Below, piece after piece: positions 1 through 5,183 of a stretch of DNA of 8,859 bases; the first letter of the stretch is position 1, and the number at the start of each line of letters is the position of its first letter. Both the position numbers and the translations under genes were made by a program. Source of the DNA: Actinobacillus sp. (lineage in GTDB: Bacteria; Pseudomonadota; Gammaproteobacteria; Enterobacterales; Pasteurellaceae). The stretch spans positions 1 to 8,859 of the forward strand of contig JAHHRA010000032.1 in the NCBI GenBank assembly GCA_020026055.1. The letters run 5' to 3'. The notes beneath the pieces are model-generated. The model was not told the DNA's origin. It saw only the letters and a list, made by a program, of their open reading frames with translations, and ran no database searches.

Positions 1-4
1 TAAA

Positions 5-80
5 TGGTGGGTCGTGAAAGATTCGAACTTTCGACCAACGGATTAAAAGTCCGCTGCTCTACCGACTGAGCTAACGACCC
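5..80 (-). tRNA. tRNA-Lys (anticodon UUU)
   Basis: Read on the minus strand this is a complete 76-nt cloverleaf. The acceptor arm GGGTCGT pairs with ACGACCC, followed by discriminator A and an encoded CCA. The D arm contains AGCTCAGTCGGTAGAGC, the anticodon loop is CTTTTAA with anticodon TTT, and the T loop is TTCGAAT. It reads AAA/AAG lysine codons. It is identical base for base to the tRNA at the other end of the window. It has its own upstream promoter and is not part of a visible rRNA operon; whatever follows it lies outside the window. Confidence 0.97.
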
Positions 81-100
81 AACATGATACAACGGGGCGT

Positions 101-128
101 ATATTACTGGATTTATTTTAATAATCAA
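101..128 (-). promoter_or_regulatory. sigma-70 promoter of the left tRNA-Lys, with GC-rich discriminator
   Basis: On the minus strand a -35 TTGATT (128-123) and a -10 TAATAT (106-101) are separated by 16 bp. They are followed by ACGCCCCG, which ends about 12 bases before the mature tRNA 5' end. A GC-rich stretch between the -10 box and the start site is the hallmark of stringently controlled stable-RNA promoters in enterobacteria and their relatives. Repression by ppGpp/DksA is therefore likely, but it is inferred from this sequence feature only. Confidence 0.7.
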
Positions 129-343
129 TAAAAAAATTTATTCTTTTGTGTGTTTGTTGAAATATCAAGCGATTATTTCTGCAGGTTAGGCACGAATAAA
201 ATAAAGTAGCAAAACATTCGCACTTTAAAATCATTGGATAAACATTGAGGTATTTTATTTTAATTTATGCTTTATAAGCATTGTCACTTTTCAAAAAATC
301 TATGTTTTGTCTGAAAATTTTTCTGAATTTGTAAGCGTATTTC
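129..343. other. AT-rich spacer between ruvB and the tRNA promoter
   Basis: No gene is visible on either strand. The only structure I see is a short hairpin at 267-281 (ATGCTT, loop TAT, AAGCAT), listed separately as a weak terminator candidate for ruvB. Confidence 0.5.
267..281 (-). terminator. possible weak terminator after ruvB
   Basis: A 6-bp perfect stem with a 3-base loop lies about 63 bp after the ruvB stop codon. It is AT-rich and is not followed by a clean T tract on the minus strand (AAATTAAAAT follows), so it is at best a weak intrinsic terminator. No better candidate is visible between ruvB and the tRNA. Confidence 0.25.
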
Positions 344-1351
344 TCAGTCTCCTTTTTTTGGAAGCCCAAAATGACGGTAAGTATTTTCAGTCGCAACTCG
401 TCCACGTGGCGTCCGTTGTAAGAAACCTTGCTGAATCAAAAAAGGTTCAAGTACATCTTCAATAGTTTCACGTTCTTCTCCGATCGCAGCAGCTAAGTTA
501 TCTAATCCAACAGGACCACCACTAAATCGTTCAATAATAACTCGCAGTAATTTGCGATCCATAACATCAAATCCTGCTTGATCTACTTCTAGCATTGTCA
601 GAGCATTACGAGCGATTTCTACACTAATATATCCGTTGTTTTTGACATCAGCATAATCTCGCACTCGTCGTAAAAGACGGTTAGCAATCCGTGGTGTACC
701 ACGAGAACGGCAGGCAATTTCGTGAGTAGCGTCAGATTCAATTGTTAAATTAAGACAATCACCGCTACGTTGTACAATCGTACTTAAATCAGGTATGGAA
801 TAAAATTCCAAGCGTTGTACGATACCAAAACGATCGCGAAGTGGTGAAGTGAGTGAGCCTGCACGCGTTGTTGCACCGATTAATGTAAAAGGAGGTAGAT
901 CTAATTTGATAGAACGTGCAGCGGGACCTTCACCAATCATAATATCAAGCTGATAGTCTTCCATCGCAGGATAGAGGACTTCTTCAATTGCTGGTGATAG
1001 TCGATGAATTTCATCAATAAACAATACATCATGCGGTTCGAGGTTAGTGAGCATTGCCGCGAGATCACCAGCTTTCTCAAGGACAGGACCAGAAGTAGTA
1101 CGAATATTAACGCCCATTTCATTAGCGACAATATTTGCTAGTGTAGTTTTGCCTAATCCAGGAGGACCAAAAATTAATAAATGATCTAGTGCATCTTGGC
1201 GCATTTTAGCAGCTTTAATAAAGATCTCCATTTGCTCTCGTACTTGTGGCTGCCCAACGTAGTCCGCCAATAATTTAGGGCGAATAGCACGGTCGATCAT
1301 GTCTTCATCAAACTGTGCTTCACGACTAATAATTCTATCTACTTCAATCAT
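344..1351 (-). CDS. ruvB: RuvB, Holliday-junction branch-migration ATPase
   Basis: The 335-residue product is the hexameric AAA+ motor that RuvA loads onto four-way junctions to drive branch migration in recombinational repair in the cytoplasm. Walker A GPPGLGKT lies at residues 62-69, Walker B VLFIDEIH at 109-116, sensor 1 GATTRAG at 159-165, and the arginine finger in LRDRFG at about 171-176 (R174). The C-terminal winged-helix part contains the conserved GGPVGLDNLA and ends with a typical TPRGR. Length and start (MIEVDRII) match the family. It starts only 9 bp after the ruvA stop, with an AAGG ribosome site overlapping that stop, so ruvA and ruvB are cotranscribed and probably translationally coupled. 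All key residues are present and nothing suggests damage. Confidence 0.98.
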   Translation of the reverse strand: MIEVDRIISREAQFDEDMIDRAIRPKLLADYVGQPQVREQMEIFIKAAKMRQDALDHLLIFGPPGLGKTTLANIVANEMGVNIRTTSGPVLEKAGDLAAMLTNLEPHDVLFIDEIHRLSPAIEEVLYPAMEDYQLDIMIGEGPAARSIKLDLPPFTLIGATTRAGSLTSPLRDRFGIVQRLEFYSIPDLSTIVQRSGDCLNLTIESDATHEIACRSRGTPRIANRLLRRVRDYADVKNNGYISVEIARNALTMLEVDQAGFDVMDRKLLRVIIERFSGGPVGLDNLAAAIGEERETIEDVLEPFLIQQGFLQRTPRGRVATENTYRHFGLPKKGD

Positions 1352-1360
1352 TACGAAACC

Positions 1361-1990
1361 TTAGAGCATAGATTTTAAAGCTTCACGAATGAGTTGTTCA
1401 CTCGTCAATGCAATGTTTGACTGAGCTTTAGCGATTCGTTTAACTGCTTTGTCAGCGTCTGCTGCCTTGTATCCTAAAGCAATCAATGCGTCAATAGCAT
1501 CTTGCAGAGTTGTGTCTTCAAACATCTTCTCACTCGCCGCTGTTTTCGGCAAAATTTTTCCTTGCAAGAAGAAATCCGCTTTGGGACTATCCTTGAACTT
1601 ACCTTTTAATTCCACGACTAACCGTTCAGCTGTTTTTTTACCTACTCCTGGAATTTTTACTAAACGCGAGATTTCTTCACGTTCTATTGCATAAGCAAAA
1701 TCTTCAACTGACATTGCTGATAAAATAGCAAGTGCTAATTTGGGACCTACACCATTAGTTTTAATTAATTCACGAAATAAATGACGATCAGCTTTGTGAG
1801 CAAAACCGTAAAGTTGCTGAGCATCTTCACGAACTACAAAATGTGTAAATAGTGTAACTGTCTGATTTAATTCAGGAAGGTTATAAAAACTTGTCATCGG
1901 CAGGAGCAACTCGTAGGCTACACCATTCACATCAAGCAGAATTTCAGGAGGCTGTTTTTCAATCAAACAGCCAGTAAGTCGACCAATCAT
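1361..1990 (-). CDS. ruvA: RuvA, Holliday-junction recognition protein
   Basis: The 209-residue product is the tetrameric protein that binds and flattens four-way junctions and recruits two RuvB rings. Domain I is an OB fold with the acidic pin E55-D56 (REDAQQLYGF). Domain II has two helix-hairpin-helix motifs, TNGVGPKLAL at about 78-87 and LVKIPGVGKKTAERLV at about 110-125. Domain III, the flexible RuvB-binding three-helix bundle, covers roughly 160-209 (LQDAIDALIALGYKAADA). The length is close to the 203 residues usual in E. coli. It is the first gene of the ruvAB unit. The start is supported by TAAAGG about 7 bases upstream. A LexA-box promoter sits in the 63-bp gap after ruvC. Confidence 0.98.
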   Translation of the reverse strand: MIGRLTGCLIEKQPPEILLDVNGVAYELLLPMTSFYNLPELNQTVTLFTHFVVREDAQQLYGFAHKADRHLFRELIKTNGVGPKLALAILSAMSVEDFAYAIEREEISRLVKIPGVGKKTAERLVVELKGKFKDSPKADFFLQGKILPKTAASEKMFEDTTLQDAIDALIALGYKAADADKAVKRIAKAQSNIALTSEQLIREALKSML

Positions 1991-2021
1991 AGATGCCTTT
2001 AATTTTGCAAAAGAGGAAGAG

Positions 2022-2050
2022 AGTATAAATCAATACTGTATAAATATCCA
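2022..2050 (-). promoter_or_regulatory. sigma-70 promoter of ruvAB
   Basis: On the minus strand a -10 TATACT (2027-2022) lies 17 bp from a -35-like TGGATA (2050-2045). The -10 matches the consensus in five of six positions and the -35 in four of six. Transcription would start about 25 bases before the ruvA start codon. The promoter overlaps the LexA box at 2034-2053, which covers the -35 and much of the spacer, the expected position for repression. Confidence 0.55.
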
Positions 2051-2053
2051 TTT
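2034..2053. promoter_or_regulatory. LexA (SOS) box controlling ruvAB
   Basis: Read on the plus strand, the site begins TACTGTATA and ends CCATTT. It matches 16 of 20 positions of the gamma-proteobacterial SOS consensus TACTGT(AT)4ACAGTA. The left half (CTGT) is perfect; the right half has CAT instead of CAG. It lies directly after the ruvC stop codon and over the ruvA promoter, so damage-induced expression should apply to ruvA and ruvB but not ruvC. In E. coli ruvAB is a known LexA target while ruvC is not; the assignment here is by sequence match. Confidence 0.65.
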
Positions 2054-2605
2054 TTATTCTAATTTTAGGCGAAAACGACCTCGGCTATAGCGACTTTGGA
2101 GCAGATTTTGATTAATATTGAGACCAATTTGCTGGCTTTGCTGATAACTATGTGCGTGTGTAATCGCAACAGCCAATGCATCAGCAGCATCAGCTTGTGG
2201 CGTAGCGGAAAGTTTAAGGAGTTTTACGACCATTGCCTGTACTTGAGCTTTTTCAGCAGAACCAATCCCTGTCACTGTTTGTTTGATGCGACGTGCCGCA
2301 TATTCAAAAACGGGAATATCATGATTCACTGCTGCAACAATCGCACTCCCTCGTGCTTGCCCAAGTTTTAGGGCGGAACTGGCATTGTTTGCCATAAATA
2401 CTTCTTCGATAGCAAACATATCTGGCTTAAATTGCATAATGATCTCTGCAACACCTGCATAGATACGTTTCAGCCTTGTCGGTAGATCGTCTGCTTCAGT
2501 ACGGATCGCACCACTCCCTAAATATTCTAATCTTGTCCCTTTTTGGCGAATAACGCCATAGCCTGTCGTGCGAGACCCTGGATCAATGCCTAAAATAATT
2601 GTCAT
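2054..2605 (-). CDS. ruvC: RuvC, Holliday-junction resolvase
   Basis: The 183-residue product is the dimeric, Mg-dependent endonuclease that cuts opposite strands of a Holliday junction bound by RuvAB. The RNase H-like fold and all four acidic catalytic residues are visible, numbered with the initial Met: D8 (GIDPGSR), E67 (AIEEVF), D139 and D142 (QADAADALA). The C-terminal SRYSRGRFRL is typical. I choose the ATG at 2605 because family members begin M-x-IILGIDPG. The open frame extends to 2659 but that part lies inside a terminator hairpin. No clear Shine-Dalgarno precedes the start (GTGAATTGCAA). The gene stands alone between a terminator on its upstream side and the ruvAB promoter on its downstream side. 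Confidence 0.95.
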   Translation of the reverse strand: MTIILGIDPGSRTTGYGVIRQKGTRLEYLGSGAIRTEADDLPTRLKRIYAGVAEIIMQFKPDMFAIEEVFMANNASSALKLGQARGSAIVAAVNHDIPVFEYAARRIKQTVTGIGSAEKAQVQAMVVKLLKLSATPQADAADALAVAITHAHSYQQSQQIGLNINQNLLQSRYSRGRFRLKLE

Positions 2606-2626
2606 TTGCAATTCACAATTAGCCAT

Positions 2627-2653
2627 AAAAAAGCGAGCTAATGCTCGCTTTTT
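2627..2653. terminator. bidirectional rho-independent terminator between the lipoprotein gene and ruvC
   Basis: The perfect stem GCGAGC (2633-2638), loop TAAT, GCTCGC (2643-2648) is flanked by six A on the left and five T on the right, so the paired stem extends to 11 bp. It therefore has a U tract in both reading directions. On the minus strand it ends the yebC-lipoprotein transcript just after the lipoprotein stop codon. It lies only 21 bp before the ruvC start. Confidence 0.88.
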
Positions 2654-2666
2654 CATCAATATTTCA

Positions 2667-3065
2667 TTACTTTTTAACGATGCAGTAATTCACTAAGATT
2701 TTATCAGCTTCAGCAGTGCGTTGCATCAGCATCATTCCGTCTTTTTGCATCACATTGTCTAAATCAATGTTATCCACTAACCACGCCCATTTATCAGCAT
2801 TTTCAAATTGCGTGACGTCATTTTTCGCTTTGACACGAATCATATTCGCATAAATTTTGCCTGCAAATTTTACATTCGCATCAACAGCTTTTTTACCTTC
2901 AAATGAGTAGCTCACTTGCATAGGTTGATTGTGTTTTGCACCACACAGATAAGTAACTGTTTTCATGGTTTTTTCAGGCATTTTTGTTTGCTCTACTGCA
3001 TTATTTGCACAAGCGGTTAAAACTAATATAGAAGCAAAGCTTAGGATTTTTAAACAATTTTTCAT
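2667..3065 (-). CDS. small outer-membrane lipoprotein, function unknown (MliC/lysozyme-inhibitor-like?)
   Basis: The 132-residue product begins with a lipoprotein signal: MKNCLK, a hydrophobic stretch, then lipobox L16-T17-A18-C19. The residue after Cys is Ala, not Asp, which favours outer-membrane sorting. The mature part (about 114 residues) has cysteines at 41 (TYLCGA) and 128 (VNYCIV) that could form a disulfide, with an alternating beta-rich pattern between them (MQVSYSFEGKKA, AGKIYANMIRV). That layout recalls the MliC/PliC and adhesin-complex lysozyme-inhibitor folds, but I see no diagnostic signature and the similarity is inference only. The ATG at 3065 is chosen over an upstream frame opening inside yebC because AAGGAGTT lies 6 bases before it and the signal peptide starts there. 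It follows yebC by 19 bp and shares its transcript. Confidence 0.85.
   Translation of the reverse strand: MKNCLKILSFASILVLTACANNAVEQTKMPEKTMKTVTYLCGAKHNQPMQVSYSFEGKKAVDANVKFAGKIYANMIRVKAKNDVTQFENADKWAWLVDNIDLDNVMQKDGMMLMQRTAEADKILVNYCIVKK
3009..3017 (+). repeat. DNA uptake signal sequence, ACAAGCGGT type
   Basis: This is a perfect 9-bp Pasteurellaceae uptake word of the Actinobacillus pleuropneumoniae subclade, followed by the usual AT-rich stretch (TAAAACTAATA). Its complement ACCGCTTGT exactly supplies the codons for T17-A18-C19, the core of the lipobox in the lipoprotein gene. It is the only perfect uptake word of either type I found in the window; CCAAGCGGT at 3298-3306 is one base off. 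Confidence 0.75.
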
Positions 3066-3084
3066 TTGTAACTCCTTAAGTTGA

Positions 3085-3825
3085 TTAAAGCATCGCAGCA
3101 ATTTCATCGCTGATTTCTGCATTGTGATAAACATTTTGTACATCATCACAATCTTCTAACATATCTACTAATCGCATAAATTTAGGAGCCGTTTCAGCAT
3201 CTAATGCGACTGTAGTAGATGGGATCATTGTCACTTCTGCACTTTCAAGTTTATAACCTGCGTTTTCTAAAACATCACGCACGCTACCTAATTCTTCCCA
3301 AGCGGTAGTGATTTCGAAACTGCCGTCTTCTTGGGCTTCAATATCTTCTGCACCTGCTTCAATAGCCACATCAGTTAAAGCTTCTTCATCACCTTCTAAG
3401 ATTAAAATTAAACCTTTTTTGCTAAACATATAGCCAACAGAACCTTCTGTTCCTAAATTACCACCACATTTAGTGAAGCTTGGTCGTACTTGAGAGATGG
3501 TACGGTTAGCGTTATCGCTTAAGCATTCTACGATCAAGGCGGTACCGCCTGGACCGTACCCTTCGTAGATACGCGTTTCCATATTAGTATCATCGCCACC
3601 GCCGACGCCACGGTCAATCGCACGATTAATGGTGTCACGAGTCATATTAGCTGCCAACGCTTTATCTACTGCAGCACGCAATCGTGGGTTTGCGTTTACT
3701 TCTCCACCACCGATTTTAGCAGCAGTAACTAATTCACGAATTAATTTAGTAAAAATTTTGCCACGCTGTGCATCTTGGGCGGCTTTGCGGTGTTTAATAT
3801 TTGCCCACTTACTATGTCCTGCCAT
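3085..3825 (-). CDS. yebC: YebC/TACO1-family translation factor
   Basis: The 246-residue product carries the family N-terminus MAGHSKWANIKHRKAAQDAQRG, the helical domain with KIFTKLIREL, and the hallmark YEGYGPGGTALIVE at about 87-100, followed by the two alpha/beta domains with GSVGYMF. The length is standard. Older annotation calls such proteins transcriptional regulators. Work on bacterial YebC and mitochondrial TACO1 supports a ribosome-associated role in relieving stalling, notably at proline-rich stretches. The start has AGAGG 5 bases upstream. It lies next to ruvC as in E. coli, but here a lipoprotein gene and a terminator intervene. A promoter is visible at 3946-3974. Confidence 0.96.
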   Translation of the reverse strand: MAGHSKWANIKHRKAAQDAQRGKIFTKLIRELVTAAKIGGGEVNANPRLRAAVDKALAANMTRDTINRAIDRGVGGGDDTNMETRIYEGYGPGGTALIVECLSDNANRTISQVRPSFTKCGGNLGTEGSVGYMFSKKGLILILEGDEEALTDVAIEAGAEDIEAQEDGSFEITTAWEELGSVRDVLENAGYKLESAEVTMIPSTTVALDAETAPKFMRLVDMLEDCDDVQNVYHNAEISDEIAAML

Positions 3826-3883
3826 AAATTCCTCTTATTTAAATTAAAAACACACTCAATAGCTTTGTAGTCAAAACAAAAAC

Positions 3884-3918
3884 TCGGAAAAAGCCTTGAA
3901 AGCAGGAAAAAATTCCGA
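3884..3918 (-). promoter_or_regulatory. inverted repeat in the yebC leader
   Basis: TCGGAA (3884-3889) and TTCCGA (3913-3918) are perfect complements separated by 23 bases. Inside lies a smaller CCT/AGG pair, and on the minus strand the stem is followed by GTTTTTGTTTTG. It falls between the proposed yebC start site (about 3939) and the yebC start codon. It could be a leader hairpin or weak attenuator; no known family is recognised. Confidence 0.3.
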
Positions 3919-3945
3919 AAATTGAGGCGTAAAAATACATGTGTA

Positions 3946-3974
3946 TTTATATCGAAAATACGTCAAAATTTCAA
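3946..3974 (-). promoter_or_regulatory. sigma-70 promoter of yebC and the lipoprotein gene
   Basis: On the minus strand a -35 TTGAAA (3974-3969) and a -10 TATAAA (3951-3946) are separated by exactly 17 bp, each one base off consensus. The predicted start near 3939 leaves a leader of about 110 bases before yebC. Confidence 0.6.
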
Positions 3975-4076
3975 TTTTATTCAAAACACATCTGTAAAAT
4001 GCTCCTTGAAAGGATGCAAAATGTACAAAAAAAGAAACAATTACTCAATATAAAATTGATTAAAAATAAATATCTA

Positions 4077-4508
4077 TCAAAGAGAAGCCAAAATTGCTTC
4101 TGCATTATTCCAAGATTTCGTCATTTGCCGTGCCTGATTAGCACTCACCCAACAATAAGCTGAATGTTCAGTAAGTTTAGGCGTGATTTTTTCAGTTAAA
4201 GCTAAGGCGAACCAATGCTCTAAAACGTGAGTAACGTCGGGAGCATAGCGGTGGCGATATTGGGGAAAAATCTCAAAATAAATCTGTCGATTAAGATCAA
4301 TCAAATTTAAGCTTTGGTTTAGAATATCAATCCCTGTTTCTTCCAGCACTTCACGCATTGCTGCTTGATATGGCGTTTCGCCACTTTCCAAAGAACCTGT
4401 TACTGATTGCCAAAAATCAATATCATCATGACGTTGAAGCATTAAGATTTCTTTAGTTACAGCATCATAGATAACGACTAACACAGCCTCATTTCTTTTA
4501 TAAAGCAT
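4077..4508 (-). CDS. nudB: NudB, dihydroneopterin triphosphate diphosphatase (Nudix hydrolase)
   Basis: The 143-residue product is a Nudix hydrolase that removes pyrophosphate from dihydroneopterin triphosphate, the committed second step of folate synthesis. It also hydrolyses dATP in vitro, hence the older name ntpA. The Nudix box G-x5-E-x7-RE-x2-EE-x-G is complete at residues 38-59 (G38, E44, R52-E53, E56-E57, G59). The flanks DDIDFWQSVTGS, FEIFPQYRHRYAPDVT and TEHSAYCWV match E. coli NudB closely, which separates it from generic MutT proteins. It is slightly shorter than the 150 residues of E. coli. It begins 14 bp after the SanA-like gene with a GGAA ribosome site 5 bases before the start, so the two form an operon. 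Confidence 0.93.
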   Translation of the reverse strand: MLYKRNEAVLVVIYDAVTKEILMLQRHDDIDFWQSVTGSLESGETPYQAAMREVLEETGIDILNQSLNLIDLNRQIYFEIFPQYRHRYAPDVTHVLEHWFALALTEKITPKLTEHSAYCWVSANQARQMTKSWNNAEAILASL

Positions 4509-4522
4509 TTTATTCCATTCTG

Positions 4523-5122
4523 CTAATTTTCTGAAGAATCAGTGAAATATACATCCCATACAGCTCTTGCTCTGCCCAACACTTCTCGAGCTAAGACATA
4601 ACTGCCAAAATTTTGCCATTGCTCTTGAGCATCAAAACCAATCATGTCTAAATTTTCTTGTTTAGCAAGATAAAGTGCACGCTGATTATGGAAGCCTTGA
4701 GATATCACAATTCCTTTTTGATAGCCATAAATATTTTTAAAATTACGAATAGAATGAATGGTTCGATAGCCTTTATTATCTTGTACAATCACATCTTTTG
4801 ATACACCAAGAGCCATTAAACTGCGCCGCATACGGATAGTTTCACTGCGATCACCTCCTGAAAGAACAAAATTAGAACATTTGTGAAATTTAAAAGCCTG
4901 TGCAGCAGCTTGCATACGATCTATATAAAAGAAATTAAGTTTACCACTTTTGAAATATTTAGAAGTCCCTAGTACAAGGCAAGGTTGATTATTAGGAAGA
5001 TCTTCAATGTTTTGAAAACGCAGGCTAGGAGTTGCTAGTACAATAATATTAGCAACTATTAACAAGATGAAAATGATTCCAAATGGAATGCTGACAAGAC
5101 AAAGAATTTTATTAAGCTTCAT
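4523..5122 (-). CDS. SanA-like inner-membrane protein of the DUF218 (YdcF/SanA) family
   Basis: The 199-residue product starts with one hydrophobic anchor (about residues 7-31), leaving a periplasmic DUF218 domain. Family motifs are visible: LVLGTSKYFKSG (49-60), YIDRMQAAAQAF (66-77), FVLSGGD (85-91), a GYRTIHSI segment (118-125) and VISQGFHNQRALYLA (139-153). E. coli SanA affects envelope permeability (vancomycin sensitivity at high temperature); the biochemical activity is unknown. It sits between aspS and nudB, which are neighbours in E. coli, so it is an insertion into a conserved order. No Shine-Dalgarno is seen before the ATG (GTTAAAAAACG). A strong terminator lies only 28 bp upstream, so it needs its own start signal or readthrough from aspS. 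Confidence 0.85.
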   Translation of the reverse strand: MKLNKILCLVSIPFGIIFILLIVANIIVLATPSLRFQNIEDLPNNQPCLVLGTSKYFKSGKLNFFYIDRMQAAAQAFKFHKCSNFVLSGGDRSETIRMRRSLMALGVSKDVIVQDNKGYRTIHSIRNFKNIYGYQKGIVISQGFHNQRALYLAKQENLDMIGFDAQEQWQNFGSYVLAREVLGRARAVWDVYFTDSSEN

Positions 5123-5150
5123 CGTTTTTTAACGTTGAATTGAAGTAGAT

Positions 5151-5176
5151 AAAAAGTGAGTGAAAACTCACTTTTT
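5151..5176. terminator. bidirectional rho-independent terminator after aspS
   Basis: AAAAAGTGAGT (5151-5161), loop GAAA, ACTCACTTTTT (5166-5176) is a perfect 11-bp stem with a T tract on both strands. It begins 7 bp after the aspS stop codon and is the main terminator of aspS. It lies 28 bp upstream of the SanA-like gene, which is in the same orientation. Confidence 0.9.
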
Positions 5177-5183
5177 ACTTGAA

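Larger units (their letters stand above)
3826..4076 (-). other. 251-bp leader and intergenic region between nudB and yebC
   Basis: This very AT-rich stretch holds the yebC promoter (3946-3974) and an inverted repeat in the yebC leader (3884-3918). I see no convincing gene. A 74-codon plus-strand frame from 3939 runs into the antisense of nudB and has biased Lys/Asn/Ile content typical of AT-rich DNA. I see no strong terminator for nudB, only U-rich sequence and a loose TTGAT/ATCAA pair just after its stop. Confidence 0.5.

Noticed and set aside
937..1131. 64-codon minus-strand frame inside ruvB
   Set aside because: It is a shifted-frame shadow of the well-supported ruvB gene and has no protein-like motif.
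1449..1694. 81-codon plus-strand frame
   Set aside because: It is antisense to ruvA, with composition that follows from the ruvA codons; no ribosome site or motif.
2606..2659. N-terminal extension of ruvC (18 extra codons)
   Set aside because: It would start translation within the terminator stem, and RuvC proteins begin directly at M-x-IILGIDPG.
3066..3149. 28-codon N-terminal extension of the lipoprotein gene into yebC
   Set aside because: The ATG at 3065 has a good AAGGAGTT ribosome site and begins a proper lipoprotein signal; the extension would bury it.
3939..4163. 74-codon plus-strand frame between yebC and nudB
   Set aside because: Its 3' part is antisense to nudB and its 5' part is Lys/Asn/Ile-rich, as expected from AT-rich noncoding DNA; the yebC promoter overlaps it.
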